From the NCBI RefSeq assembly GCF_025548535.1, contig NZ_JAJLQW010000007.1, forward strand, positions 124,001 to 188,000: a stretch of 64,000 bases of DNA. Reading direction: 5' to 3'. Positions 28,390 through 37,749 of the stretch are shown in pieces (position 1 is the first letter of the stretch; each line of letters begins with the position of its first letter). This DNA is from Undibacterium sp. Jales W-56. Its GTDB lineage: Bacteria > Pseudomonadota > Gammaproteobacteria > Burkholderiales > Burkholderiaceae_D. Below the pieces are notes generated by a model. That model was not told the DNA's origin and searched no databases. It saw nothing but the letters and a program-made list of their open reading frames with translations. Made by a program: the position numbers and the translations under genes.

Positions 28390-28412
28390 CACGGCAAACC
28401 CGGTTTGCCGTG
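28390..28412 (-). other. intercistronic hairpin after etfA
   Basis: Perfect 11-bp stem CACGGCAAACC/GGTTTGCCGTG ten bases after the etfA stop. No U tract follows, so mRNA stabilisation or partial termination is more likely than a full terminator. Confidence 0.55.
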
Positions 28413-28422
28413 ATCGCATTGA

Positions 28423-29352
28423 TTAGCCTAACTCTGCAACCAGTTGCGGAACGATTTCAAACAGATCGCCAACGATGCCATAGTCCGCCACGGAGAAAAT
28501 GGGTGCTTCCGGATCCTTGTTAATTGCCACGATGGTTTTTGAATCCTTCATACCGGCCAAATGCTGGATCGCACCGGAAATACCGACCGCGATATACAAC
28601 TGCGGTGCAACGATCTTGCCGGTCTGGCCGACTTGCCAGTCATTCGGCACAAAGCCGGCATCCACCGCGGCACGGGACGCGCCCATCGCGGCGCCGAGGC
28701 GATCGGCCAGCGGCTCCAGTACCTTAAATGCGTCGCCAGAACCCATACCGCGACCACCGGAAACGATGACTTTAGCCGCTGTCAATTCTGGGCGATCCGA
28801 CTTGGCAACTTCACGCGAGATGAAGGCAGACTTACCGGAATCGGCAACTGCTGGAATACTCTCTACCACCGCAGAACCACCCGTAGCAGCCGCATCAAAA
28901 CCGGTACTGCGCACCGTGATCACCTTGACGGCGTCGCTGGATTGCACCGTGGCGATGGCGTTACCGGCGTAAATCGGACGCTCAAACGTATCCGGCGCAT
29001 CCACTTTGGTAATTTCAGAAATTTGCGATACGTCGAGCTTGGCAGCGACGCGTGGCAAGATGTTTTTACCGTAGGCTGTCGCAGGCGCCAGGATGTGGCT
29101 GTAAGCGGAAGCGATTGCCAGTGCCTGCTCAGCAAGGTTTTCAGCCAGTCCATCGGCAAAATGCGCCGCATCGGCGTGCAATACCTTAGTGACTCCTGCG
29201 ATCTGGGCGGCCGCTTGCGCAGCCGCTGCTGCGTTATGTCCGGCGACCAGGATATGCACGTCACCACCGCATTGAATAGCGGCGGTGACAGTGTTCAAGG
29301 TGCTCCCTTTCAAGGAAGCATTGTCGTGTTCAGCGATGACGAGTGTAGTCAT
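28423..29352 (-). CDS. etfA: electron transfer flavoprotein subunit alpha
   Basis: 309 aa. N-terminal domain starts [23 protein letters not shown]-terminal FAD domain carries [28 protein letters not shown] signature, [27 protein letters not shown] and NKDPEAPIF. With EtfB it carries electrons from acyl-CoA dehydrogenases to ETF-quinone oxidoreductase. A GTG at 29364 could add four residues. 65 bp after etfB. Confidence 0.98.
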   Translation of the reverse strand: MTTLVIAEHDNASLKGSTLNTVTAAIQCGGDVHILVAGHNAAAAAQAAAQIAGVTKVLHADAAHFADGLAENLAEQALAIASAYSHILAPATAYGKNILPRVAAKLDVSQISEITKVDAPDTFERPIYAGNAIATVQSSDAVKVITVRSTGFDAAATGGSAVVESIPAVADSGKSAFISREVAKSDRPELTAAKVIVSGGRGMGSGDAFKVLEPLADRLGAAMGASRAAVDAGFVPNDWQVGQTGKIVAPQLYIAVGISGAIQHLAGMKDSKTIVAINKDPEAPIFSVADYGIVGDLFEIVPQLVAELG

Positions 29353-29417
29353 GATGTTTTCCACATAGATTGAACCAGATCATCTGGCCCAAAGATTATT
29401 CTTAAGGATGAATGAAA

Positions 29418-30170
29418 TTAGCTGATGACCTTGGCTTCGTTCCTCAGCTTAGCAACCAGGGTCGCTACGTCAGGTACTTTGATGCCAGCGGAACGTTTAG
29501 CCGGTTCAACCACTTTCAACGTCTTTACGCGTGATGTCACGTCAACGCCCAGGTCCGCCGGTTTAAGGTTATCTAATTGTTTTTTCTTCGCCTTCATGAT
29601 GTTGGGCAAAGTAACGTAGCGCGGCTCGTTCAAACGCAAATCGGTCGTTATAATCGCAGGCAAAGTCAGGGACAAGGTTTCCAGACCGCCATCGACTTCG
29701 CGCGTCACGGTGGCTTTGCCGTCAGCGACCACGACTTTGGAGGCGAATGTCGCTTGCGGCCAACCCAGCAAGGCAGCCAGCATCTGACCGGTCTGATTGC
29801 AGTCGTCATCAATCGCCTGCTTGCCCAGGATGATCAATTGCGGTTGCTCTTTATCTGCCAGGGCTTTCAGCAATTTAGCTACGGCCAGCGGCTGCAATTC
29901 GGCGTCGCTTTCCACCAGGATACCGCGGTCTGCACCGATCGCCATCGCCGTGCGCAAAGTCTCCTGACATTGTGCGACACCGCAAGAAACTGCGATCACT
30001 TCAGTCACTACGCCCGCTTCTTTCAAGCGCATGGCCTCTTCTACGGCGATTTCGTCGAAAGGATTCATCGACATTTTGACGTTGGCGATATCCACGCCAG
30101 TGCCATCGGATTTGACGCGTACTTTGACGTTGTAGTCGACTACACGTTTGACTGGTACCAGGACTTTCAT
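29418..30170 (-). CDS. etfB: electron transfer flavoprotein subunit beta
   Basis: 250 aa. [20 protein letters not shown] start, [19 protein letters not shown] (ETF beta signature), [29 protein letters not shown] (AMP-binding region) and [14 protein letters not shown] (the recognition loop that docks on dehydrogenases). First gene of the etfB-etfA-dehydrogenase unit. Confidence 0.98.
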   Translation of the reverse strand: MKVLVPVKRVVDYNVKVRVKSDGTGVDIANVKMSMNPFDEIAVEEAMRLKEAGVVTEVIAVSCGVAQCQETLRTAMAIGADRGILVESDAELQPLAVAKLLKALADKEQPQLIILGKQAIDDDCNQTGQMLAALLGWPQATFASKVVVADGKATVTREVDGGLETLSLTLPAIITTDLRLNEPRYVTLPNIMKAKKKQLDNLKPADLGVDVTSRVKTLKVVEPAKRSAGIKVPDVATLVAKLRNEAKVIS

Positions 30171-30398
30171 AGTTCTGCCTTTACTGAGCTAATTTTTGAA
30201 CAGAGATGGTGAAACGGATTAATTCTGACGAAACGGATGTTGCAAGTGCAGCAAATTGACGTATACGTAAACTTCATCAATTATAAGACTAAAATGCTCC
30301 AGATCGCACAATTTAGCACGATCGTTCTTTTCAATCCAGAAACACAGTAGAGCAGAACCCCTAAACAAGCTGCATGCAAAGACATAGAATCGAATTTC

Positions 30399-30433
30399 CA
30401 TAAAAAAAGCTCACGGCAAGTGAGCTTTTTTAT
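30399..30433 (-). terminator. Rho-independent terminator after the TusA-like gene
   Basis: GCTCAC (30409-30414) pairs with GTGAGC (30420-30425); A-rich and T-rich flanks on both sides let it work in either direction. It lies 50 bp after the TusA-like stop. Confidence 0.88.
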
Positions 30434-30480
30434 GCATTTCAAGGGTCAGCAGATTCACGCTGACAGATTGTTGACGCGCT

Positions 30481-30708
30481 TTATTTGCGCTTAATAAAAT
30501 ATTCGTACTCTTTGCTATGCTCCAGATGGGACAGCAATTCATTCCCGGTTTGCTTGGAGAAGGCTTTGAAGTCTCTGACTGAGCCTGGATCTGTGGCAAT
30601 CACATGCAATACTTCACCGGTGATCATATCTGCCAATGCTTTTTTGGTCTTTAAAATTGGAAGCGGACAATTCAGTCCACGTGCATCCAGTTCTTTATTG
30701 TATTGCAT
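30481..30708 (-). CDS. TusA family sulfurtransferase
   Basis: 75 aa. CPxP motif with the persulfide cysteine C14 in GLNCPLPILKTKKAL, and GEVLHVIATDPGSVRDF further on. Family members relay sulfur for tRNA thiolation, molybdenum cofactor or sulfur oxidation; the lone context here does not distinguish these. Own terminator. Confidence 0.93.
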   Translation of the reverse strand: MQYNKELDARGLNCPLPILKTKKALADMITGEVLHVIATDPGSVRDFKAFSKQTGNELLSHLEHSKEYEYFIKRK

Positions 30709-30886
30709 GATTTTTTCCAGTAGCGGGAATAAACAATTGGTACAGCAAAATACGTACTAAAACATCTGCACCAATTCTACCGGAAATTTAATCAAGATGG
30801 TGCAACGCAACAAGCAGATCTCATATTCCACATTTGTTGACAATTGTTTGCACAATTTTAGTGAATATCTGTTGTTGATTGATCAC

Positions 30887-31405
30887 TCAGCCGCTTGCCC
30901 AATCGGCAAATACAGGCTCCAATCCTTGGGACCGCATCCAGTCCGCCATCGCGTAACCAGTTCCGGCACGCCATGGGCGTAGTTTTTCAGGACTGATCAA
31001 GCGATACTCCAGCAGCTCGGGGGACAATTGAATATTGCCAGAGGCTTTGACATGGTAGGCGAGGATGACTTCATTCTTTTTAATGAATTCATATACGCCG
31101 ATTAAACTCACCTGGTCCGCATCGAGATTGGTTTCTTCTTTCAGTTCGCGGGCGATGCCTTGTTCCGGCGTCTCGCCGCGCTCCATAAAACCGGTGATCA
31201 GCGCAAAAGTTTTTTCTGGCCAGGCAGCGTTACGAGCCAGCAGAATTTGGCCCTCGACTTCGACCAGAGCGGCCAGTACCGGAAGCGGATTATCCCAGTG
31301 CGTCCAATGTCCTTCGGGACATGCCAAACGGAATTTTGAAGCTTCCTGCTCATCAGCGCGATGCGTCAGCGATGCCGCGCATACGGGACAAAATTTTATT
31401 TCCAT
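30887..31405 (-). CDS. Nudix hydrolase with N-terminal zinc-ribbon-like segment
   Basis: 172 aa. Residues 5-32 have CPVC and a later CPEG, a likely degenerate zinc ribbon like that of NudC-type enzymes. Nudix box GFMERGETPEQGIARELKEETNL (about 71-93) is intact. Its ATG overlaps the stop of the upstream acetyltransferase (TAATG), so translation is probably coupled; it is the last gene of the alaS operon. Substrate unknown, possibly NAD-like or nucleoside diphosphate derivatives. Confidence 0.88.
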   Translation of the reverse strand: MEIKFCPVCAASLTHRADEQEASKFRLACPEGHWTHWDNPLPVLAALVEVEGQILLARNAAWPEKTFALITGFMERGETPEQGIARELKEETNLDADQVSLIGVYEFIKKNEVILAYHVKASGNIQLSPELLEYRLISPEKLRPWRAGTGYAMADWMRSQGLEPVFADWASG

Positions 31406-31923
31406 TAGCGACCAGTGCGGGGAATTTGTGGCTGCTTGGGATGAAAACGCGCCATCGAATAAGCGTCAACGAAGACGCCATTGCGCAAGGAATGCGCATG
31501 CATTGTGCCTTCGATCTCAAAACCGAATTTATTATACAAATGAACTGCCGCGGCATTATCGGAATAGACAATCAACTCGATGCGCAGCACATTGAGCCAG
31601 TTGTCTGCCAGACTCAACAATTCAGCCAGCAAGGCGGTGCCGACGCCGCGCCCTGTGAATGAATCTGCGACCGCCATGCCAAGACTGGCAACATGACGGC
31701 GACGTAATTTTTTCTCGACATGCAGACCTGCCGTACCTACCACCACACCGTCGTACACCGCGATTAAAAAGGTGTCGTCAGGATTCAATTGCGTTAATCG
31801 CTGCTGCCACATTTCCACGGTCGGGTGCGGTAACTGCAAAGTATTTGAAAAAGCATTGGTACTTGCATACACCCTTTGGATCTGCGCAGCATCTGCTGGT
31901 TCGGCACGGCGTATAAAAATCAT
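31405..31923 (-). CDS. GNAT family N-acetyltransferase, YhhY/AaaT-like
   Basis: 172 aa. The acetyl-CoA loop is [18 protein letters not shown] (about residues 88-105) and the C-terminal [20 protein letters not shown] is the standard GNAT strand-helix. [12 protein letters not shown] and [17 protein letters not shown] resemble E. coli YhhY (AaaT), an amino-acid N-acetyltransferase. It starts inside the last codons of alaS (4-bp overlap), so the two are translated together. Confidence 0.87.
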   Translation of the reverse strand: MIFIRRAEPADAAQIQRVYASTNAFSNTLQLPHPTVEMWQQRLTQLNPDDTFLIAVYDGVVVGTAGLHVEKKLRRRHVASLGMAVADSFTGRGVGTALLAELLSLADNWLNVLRIELIVYSDNAAAVHLYNKFGFEIEGTMHAHSLRNGVFVDAYSMARFHPKQPQIPRTGR

Positions 31924-34532
31924 AGGCGTTCTCTAATCCAGTTAGGTACATCAGCCAGCGCCTTCACCAAGCCGCTGGCATCGGTGCCGCCGGCCTGAGC
32001 AATATCAGGGCGACCGCCGCCTTTACCGCCAACCTGTTGCGCGACGAAATTAACCAGTTCTCCCGCCTTGAGTTTAGCGGTTGAATCCTCGGTCACGCCA
32101 GCGACTAAACTGACCTTGCCATCATTCACGGCGGCTAAAACGATTGCTGCCGTTTTCATTTTGTCTTTCAGCTTGATCAGGGTTTCGCGTAACGCTGTCG
32201 CGTCCGCTCCTTCCATCACTGCCGCCAAGACTTTGACGCCATTGACATCGACCACCTGTTCCAGCAAGGCGTCACCCTGATTCGCGGCTAGCTTGGATTT
32301 CAATGCCGTTAACTCTTTTTCAACAGATTTAACGTGATCTTGCCATTGCGCTATGCGTTGTGTCAATTTTTCTGGTTGCGTTTTTAACGCTGCAGCGATG
32401 TCATTCAGGCGCTGATTCAAGGTTTGCACCAGGTCCAGAGCCACTTCGCCGGTGACAGCCTCTACACGGCGAATCCCGGCAGCCACGCCACCCTCGGACA
32501 CAATCTTGAATAACCCGATGTCGCCGGTGCGCGACACATGGGTGCCGCCGCACAATTCACGCGAGGTGCCGATGTCCAATACGCGCACTTCATCGCCATA
32601 TTTTTCACCGAACAGCGCCATCGCGCCATGCTTGATGGCATCGTCATACGACATCACTTGCGCTTGCGCAGCAACGTTGGACAGGATTTCGCGATTGACA
32701 ATCGTTTCAACCTGCAGGATTTCTGCATCGGTCATCGGCGCATTGTGGCTGAAGTCGAAACGGGTTTTTTCCGCGTCAACCAAAGAGCCTTTTTGCGACA
32801 CATGCGCACCCAGCACTTCACGCAAAGCTTTGTGCATCAAATGCGTGGCCGAATGATTGCGGACAGTTTGCGTGCGTACTGCGGTTGCCACCTGCGCCTG
32901 CAAGCTCTGTCCGACTTCTAATGAGCCCGCGGTCAGCGTGCCGTGATGGCCGAATACATCGGCCTGGATTTTTTGCGTATCAACCACCTCAAACAGTGCG
33001 CCGGCGCTGGATTTCAAGACACCGGAGTCACCGCACTGGCCGCCGGATTCCGCATAGAACGGCGTCACATCCAGCACCACGATACCCGCTTGCCCGGCTT
33101 GCAATTTGGAGACGGCGCTGCCGTCAACGTACAAGGCGATGACTTTACTATCGTGGCTCAGCTGTTCGTAGCCGACAAACCTAGTTTTGTCGCCGCTGTA
33201 CTCGATTGCCGCAGCCATTTTGAATTTGCCGGCGGCACGTGCGGTTTGCTTCTGATGCGCCATGGCGGCATCGAAGCCAGCCTCGTCCAAGACGACATTG
33301 CGCTCGCGGCAAATATCGGCCGTCAGATCCAATGGGAAACCATAGGTGTCGTACAAAGTGAAAGCGGTCGCGCCATCCAGATTTTTGCTGTCTTTGGCAA
33401 GCGCTGCTTCCAAAATTTTCATGCCGTGTTCCAGCGTTTCGCCAAAACGCTCTTCTTCCTGCTTCAAGACTTGTGCAACGCGCTCGCCAGCCTCGGCCAA
33501 TTCAGGATAAGCCACGCCCATTTCTTTCACGAGATCGGCGACCAGCTTGTAGAAGAATGGTTGCGGTTGGCCCAGCTTGTGCCCGTGACGCAGCGCACGG
33601 CGGGTGATGCGTCGCAAGACATAGCCGCGACCTTCATTGCCAGGGATGATGCCGTCCACGATCAAGAAGCTTGCGCAACGGATGTGGTCTGCAATCACTT
33701 TTAAGGAATTGTGATTCAGATCAGTACATCCGGTTTCACGCGCAGCCGCCTTGATCAGGTGTTGGAAGATGTCGATCTCGTAGTTCGAATGCACATGCTG
33801 TAACACCGCCGCAATACGTTCCAGACCCATGCCGGTATCGACGCAAGGTTTCGGCAAAGGATGCAAGACGCCTTGTTCATCCTTGTTGAATTGCATGAAC
33901 ACCAGATTCCAGATTTCGATAAAACGATCGCCGTTTTCATCCGGCGACCCTGGCGGACCGCCCCAGATGTCCGGGCCGTGATCATAAAAAATTTCGGAAC
34001 AAGGACCGCAAGGGCCGGTGTCCGCCATTTGCCAGAAATTATCCGATGCATAGCGCGCGCCTTTGTTGTCGCCAATGCGGATGATGCGTTCGGCCGGTAC
34101 GCCGATGTCGTTTTTCCAGATAGCGTAGGCTTCGTCGTCCTCCTGATAAACCGTGACCGTCAGCTTGTCTTTCGGCAGACCGTAGACCACTGTCAACAAT
34201 TCCCAGGCATAGTGAATCGCATCTTTTTTGAAGTAATCGCCGAAAGAGAAGTTGCCCAGCATTTCAAAGAAAGTGTGGTGACGCGCCGTGTAGCCGACGT
34301 TTTCCAGATCGTTATGTTTGCCGCCGGCGCGCACGCTGCGTTGCGCTGTGGTCGCGCGGGTGTAATTGCGTTTATCCTGGCCGAGGAACACATCTTTGAA
34401 TTGCACCATGCCGGAGTTAGTGAACAACAAGGTAGGGTCGTTACCGGGAATCAGGCTGGACGAACGGACTCGTGTATGGCCTTTGGATTCGAAAAAGCTG
34501 AGGAATTTATCGCGGATTTCAGACGAGTTCAT
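31920..34532 (-). CDS. alaS: alanine--tRNA ligase
   Basis: 870 aa class II synthetase. Catalytic core begins [19 protein letters not shown] with motif 1 near [19 protein letters not shown]; class II motif 3 is [12 protein letters not shown]. The editing domain has [11 protein letters not shown] (H-x3-H) and the later CGGTH zinc site; the C-terminal DHHA1-like part ends [14 protein letters not shown]. Nothing is missing. First gene of alaS-GNAT-Nudix, all overlapping. Confidence 0.99.
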   Translation of the reverse strand: MNSSEIRDKFLSFFESKGHTRVRSSSLIPGNDPTLLFTNSGMVQFKDVFLGQDKRNYTRATTAQRSVRAGGKHNDLENVGYTARHHTFFEMLGNFSFGDYFKKDAIHYAWELLTVVYGLPKDKLTVTVYQEDDEAYAIWKNDIGVPAERIIRIGDNKGARYASDNFWQMADTGPCGPCSEIFYDHGPDIWGGPPGSPDENGDRFIEIWNLVFMQFNKDEQGVLHPLPKPCVDTGMGLERIAAVLQHVHSNYEIDIFQHLIKAAARETGCTDLNHNSLKVIADHIRCASFLIVDGIIPGNEGRGYVLRRITRRALRHGHKLGQPQPFFYKLVADLVKEMGVAYPELAEAGERVAQVLKQEEERFGETLEHGMKILEAALAKDSKNLDGATAFTLYDTYGFPLDLTADICRERNVVLDEAGFDAAMAHQKQTARAAGKFKMAAAIEYSGDKTRFVGYEQLSHDSKVIALYVDGSAVSKLQAGQAGIVVLDVTPFYAESGGQCGDSGVLKSSAGALFEVVDTQKIQADVFGHHGTLTAGSLEVGQSLQAQVATAVRTQTVRNHSATHLMHKALREVLGAHVSQKGSLVDAEKTRFDFSHNAPMTDAEILQVETIVNREILSNVAAQAQVMSYDDAIKHGAMALFGEKYGDEVRVLDIGTSRELCGGTHVSRTGDIGLFKIVSEGGVAAGIRRVEAVTGEVALDLVQTLNQRLNDIAAALKTQPEKLTQRIAQWQDHVKSVEKELTALKSKLAANQGDALLEQVVDVNGVKVLAAVMEGADATALRETLIKLKDKMKTAAIVLAAVNDGKVSLVAGVTEDSTAKLKAGELVNFVAQQVGGKGGGRPDIAQAGGTDASGLVKALADVPNWIRERL

Positions 34533-34760
34533 AGTAATTTTTAGGGCAGATTGATGCGGTTTTAAGGGTTAGCTCTTGATTATACGTGATAACTTCGCGC
34601 ATTTTCTCGTCAAAACTCATTTCGACAAAGCTAGGACCGTGGATAAAACAAAACCCGCCCGGCAGTGGATGGCTACGGTAAAACGCTGTGCTTAATCTGC
34701 GGCGCACTTGCACTGGCTTTACAGTAACGCTGTCAGCCGCGCTGGAAGCCGCAACAGGCC

Positions 34761-35492
34761 CTAGGCAATAAAGTCATGCGTAATCAAATCTATCCTGTCT
34801 GTACAAAACGCATCCACACCCCACTCAACTATCTCACGCGCACGCGCAGGCGTATTCACGGTATAGCAAAACACGCCATAGCCCGCGTCCTTGACTTGCC
34901 CGGTCAGATCCGCATTTAAATAATGGTGATTGGTATGCAAAGCGATTGCCGACAAGGCTTGCAAACGCTGCAGCCAATCGCTCTCGAGCTGATCGGTCAA
35001 AAATCCGCGGGCAATTTCGGGGGCGCATTCTTTAGCGCGCATCAAGGCATCGAAAGAAAAGGACGACAATAAAACCTGTTCGCCCGCGTTGATTTGCCGG
35101 GTCATCAGCGCAACGGCCCGACCTGTCGCGTCTTCAAAACCCGGGACCGGCTTGATTTCAACATTCATCCAGATGCCATGCTTAAGACAAAACTCCAGCA
35201 CTTGCTGATAGCTGGGAACCGGCTCTCCGGCAAAGTCTTTGGAAAACCAGCTACCGGCGTCCATCCGCATCAAGTCCTGCGCCATCGTGCCGGCAACATT
35301 GCCTTCGCCAGCCACGGTTCTGCCAAATAAAGGATCATGCATCAGCACAGGGATTCCATCCTTTGATAACATGACATCGAATTCAACCGCGCGGAAGCCA
35401 TGACTGAGGCCGCACTGCAGCGCAGCCATGGTATTTTCCGGCGCCAAAGTACCGCCGCCCCGGTGAGCGATTACTTTAGGATAAGGCCACAT
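34761..35492 (-). CDS. ugpQ: glycerophosphodiester phosphodiesterase
   Basis: 243 aa TIM-barrel GDPD. IAHRGGGTLAPENTMAA carries the catalytic His and Arg and Glu; VEFDVMLSKDGIPVLMHDP adds the metal-binding E-x-D and second catalytic His; NVEIKP and the late NVDAFCTDRID-like end complete the domain. No signal peptide, so it is cytosolic like UgpQ and releases glycerol-3-phosphate from deacylated phospholipid head groups. The symbol rests on similarity, no ugp transport genes are nearby. Confidence 0.9.
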   Translation of the reverse strand: MWPYPKVIAHRGGGTLAPENTMAALQCGLSHGFRAVEFDVMLSKDGIPVLMHDPLFGRTVAGEGNVAGTMAQDLMRMDAGSWFSKDFAGEPVPSYQQVLEFCLKHGIWMNVEIKPVPGFEDATGRAVALMTRQINAGEQVLLSSFSFDALMRAKECAPEIARGFLTDQLESDWLQRLQALSAIALHTNHHYLNADLTGQVKDAGYGVFCYTVNTPARAREIVEWGVDAFCTDRIDLITHDFIA

Positions 35493-35546
35493 AATTGATA
35501 TCCATGCTGAGCTTCCAATTCACATAAGTAGAAAACCTAAGGATAT

Positions 35547-36803
35547 ATGCAGACCACAGAAAAAAACAAGACCGCACTGGGTCACATCCGCGTGCTCGAT
35601 CTGACACGCGTACTGGCAGGCCCCTGGTGCGCGCAGAATCTGGCAGACCTTGGTGCCGAAGTGATCAAAGTCGAGAAACCCGGATCAGGCGACGACACCC
35701 GCACCTGGGGGCCGCCTTATCTGCGCGATGAAGACGGCAACAACACCACAGAAGCCGCTTACTATCTCGCCGCCAATCGCGGCAAGCAAGCCATCACCGT
35801 CGATATTGCGACGGCGCAAGGACAACAGATCATTCGCGAGCTGGCTCTGCAATCGGATGTCGTGCTGGAAAATTACAAAGTCGGCCAGCTTAAAAAATAT
35901 GGCCTTGATTACGACAACCTGAAGTTACTCAAACCCGATCTGGTGTATTGCTCGATCACCGGTTTTGGTCAAACCGGGCCCTACTCCCATCGCGCCGGTT
36001 ACGACTTTATCGTGCAAGGCATGGGCGGCTTTATGTCGCTCACCGGCGAGCGCGACGACCTGCCCGGCGGCGGCCCGCAAAAAGCCGGGGTGGCGATTGC
36101 CGACCTGATGACAGGCATGTATTCGACCATCGCTGTCATGGCTGCCTTGACGCATCGCGACCGTACCGGCGAAGGTCAATACATCGACATGGCGCTGCTC
36201 GATGTGCAAGTGGCGATGCTCGCCAATATGAATACGAATTATCTGGCCAGCGGCAATGCGCCGCAACGCTGGGGCAATGCGCATCCGAACATCGTGCCTT
36301 ACCAGACCTTTGCCACCTCTGACGGCCACATCATCGTCGCGGCGGGCAACGACGGGCAATACCGCAAATTCGTCCAGGCCGGCGACCGCCAGGATCTGGC
36401 CGATGACAGCCGCTTTATCAGCAATCCTTTACGAGTACGGAATCGTGAGGCGCTGGTTCCGCTGCTGGCCGCAATGGTGCAACAAAAAACCAAACAAGAA
36501 TGGATAGACGCTTTAGAAACAGCAGGCGTACCGTGCGGCCCGATTAATTCCCTCGATGAAGTATTCGAGAATCCGCAAGTCATTGCCCGCCATATGCAAA
36601 TGGATTTACCACATCCGAGCGCAGGCAAGGTCAAGCTCGTCGGCAGCCCGATGAAGATGTCAGCGACGCCGGCAGTCTACCCGCTTGCGCCGCCCTTATT
36701 GGGGCAGCATACCGATCAGGTCTTGCATGATCTGCTGCATTATGACGACGACAAGATTGCGCAGCTAAGACAAAGCGGCGTCATCGGCGCGAAGCCAGTG
36801 TGA
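35547..36803 (+). CDS. CaiB/BaiF family CoA transferase
   Basis: 418-aa class III CoA transferase. N-terminal VLDLTRVLAGPWCAQNLADLGAEVIKVE, catalytic Asp in AIADLMTGMYST, and the C-terminal GVPCGPINSLDEVFENPQV are the family hallmarks. It moves CoA between carboxylic acids via a mixed anhydride with the Asp. AAGGAT just before the ATG. Divergent from ugpQ with 54 bp between. Alone, so acid substrate unknown; a link to the nearby acyl-CoA operons is only a guess. Confidence 0.93.
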   Translation: MQTTEKNKTALGHIRVLDLTRVLAGPWCAQNLADLGAEVIKVEKPGSGDDTRTWGPPYLRDEDGNNTTEAAYYLAANRGKQAITVDIATAQGQQIIRELALQSDVVLENYKVGQLKKYGLDYDNLKLLKPDLVYCSITGFGQTGPYSHRAGYDFIVQGMGGFMSLTGERDDLPGGGPQKAGVAIADLMTGMYSTIAVMAALTHRDRTGEGQYIDMALLDVQVAMLANMNTNYLASGNAPQRWGNAHPNIVPYQTFATSDGHIIVAAGNDGQYRKFVQAGDRQDLADDSRFISNPLRVRNREALVPLLAAMVQQKTKQEWIDALETAGVPCGPINSLDEVFENPQVIARHMQMDLPHPSAGKVKLVGSPMKMSATPAVYPLAPPLLGQHTDQVLHDLLHYDDDKIAQLRQSGVIGAKPV

Positions 36804-36899
36804 CGAATTAACGATTATTTACTTTGTCGTGCCAACCAAGGTCAACAGTAAGGCCGCGCCCCGCGTTAAGGACATATCATCAATGTTCTGGAGTTTGTC

Positions 36900-37457
36900 A
36901 TGCGTAAATTAGCTATTCTGATGTCTGTCCTGATCGCAAGCCAGCTAACGGCTTGCGCCACGCAGGGTTATCAAGGATACCAAGGCTCTTCCAATTCACC
37001 TTATCCTTCAAATTATCAGACGCCTTACCCGGTGCAGAATCAGACTTATCCCAATCAATATGCGCAGCCGTCCTATCCGCAGTATTCACAAGGATACCAG
37101 GCGCCCGCTTATGTTGAGGTCGCAACCATCGTCGCCATGCGCGAAGTCGGACAGGCGAATAACAACCAGGCTGGTGCCGGCGCCCTGGTCGGCGCGGTAC
37201 TCGGCGGCGTGCTCGGACACCAGGTCGGCAAAGGTGACGGGCGTGATCTGGCGACTCTGGGCGGTGCGATTGCCGGCGGCATTGTAGGTAATGAAGTGGA
37301 ACGAAATAATGCGCCGCAAAGAGTGAAAACCGAAATCACCTTACGCATGCCGAACGGCGAACAACGCGCGCTGTTAATCGAACCAGGTTCGTACTACCGC
37401 ATCGGCGACCGCATTAAAGTGATACATCAAAACGGACAGTTAAATATCGTCCAATAA
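36900..37457 (+). CDS. glycine-zipper 2TM lipoprotein
   Basis: 185 aa. Lipobox LTAC places the lipid-modified Cys at residue 19, so the protein is a probable outer-membrane lipoprotein. A Tyr/Pro/Gln-rich low-complexity segment (23-70) is followed by a glycine zipper (GAGALVGAVLGGVLGHQVGKGDGRDLATLGGAIAGGIVG spread over about 91-130, Rick_17kDa/SlyB-like) and a small C-terminal beta domain. Role in envelope integrity is inferred from SlyB-type relatives. Confidence 0.9.
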   Translation: MRKLAILMSVLIASQLTACATQGYQGYQGSSNSPYPSNYQTPYPVQNQTYPNQYAQPSYPQYSQGYQAPAYVEVATIVAMREVGQANNNQAGAGALVGAVLGGVLGHQVGKGDGRDLATLGGAIAGGIVGNEVERNNAPQRVKTEITLRMPNGEQRALLIEPGSYYRIGDRIKVIHQNGQLNIVQ

Positions 37458-37473
37458 ATCTGCACTTACCATT

Positions 37474-37509
37474 AAAAAAGCTGAACCGCATGCGCGATTC
37501 AGCTTTTTT
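37474..37509 (+). terminator. Rho-independent terminator
   Basis: 10-bp stem 37480-37489/37494-37503 (one mismatch), loop ATGC, T6 at 37504-37509, right after the glycine-zipper gene. Confidence 0.9.
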
Positions 37510-37534
37510 CTTTTGACAATCGTTGCTTTATCAG

Positions 37535-37740
37535 GGCTTACCCAAAACGACAAGCGGCTTACCACGATTCAGATTGAAACCGCAGGCTGGACGCGGCTTT
37601 CAGAGACATTTCGTGCCAACAGGCGCACCCAGCTTGCGGGTTCATTTGAATATCAAAACACCATGGAACCACTTCCTCTCTTGCTTTTTCTCCATGTCTC
37701 CATATCTCTGTAGTGAGAGATTTTGGCTTTTGCGTAAGTC
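37535..37740 (+). repeat. MITE-like dispersed repeat, copy B (reference copy)
   Basis: 206 bp, the cleanest copy. Left end GGCTTACCCAAAACGACAAG, right end GGCTTTTGCGTAAGTC; these are inverted repeats. Internal dyad CCGCA...TGCGG near 37582. It sits between the glycine-zipper terminator and the end of the M2 peptidase gene (9 bp from its stop). Non-coding: the frames in it differ between copies. Confidence 0.88.
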
Positions 37741-37749
37741 CTGTTTATC

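Noticed and set aside
32943-33704. 253-codon frame antisense to alaS
   Set aside because: alaS is complete on the other strand; no independent signal supports the antisense frame.
34519-34713. 64-codon minus-strand frame upstream of alaS
   Set aside because: It overlaps the alaS start and leader, has no family resemblance and no clear ribosome-binding site.
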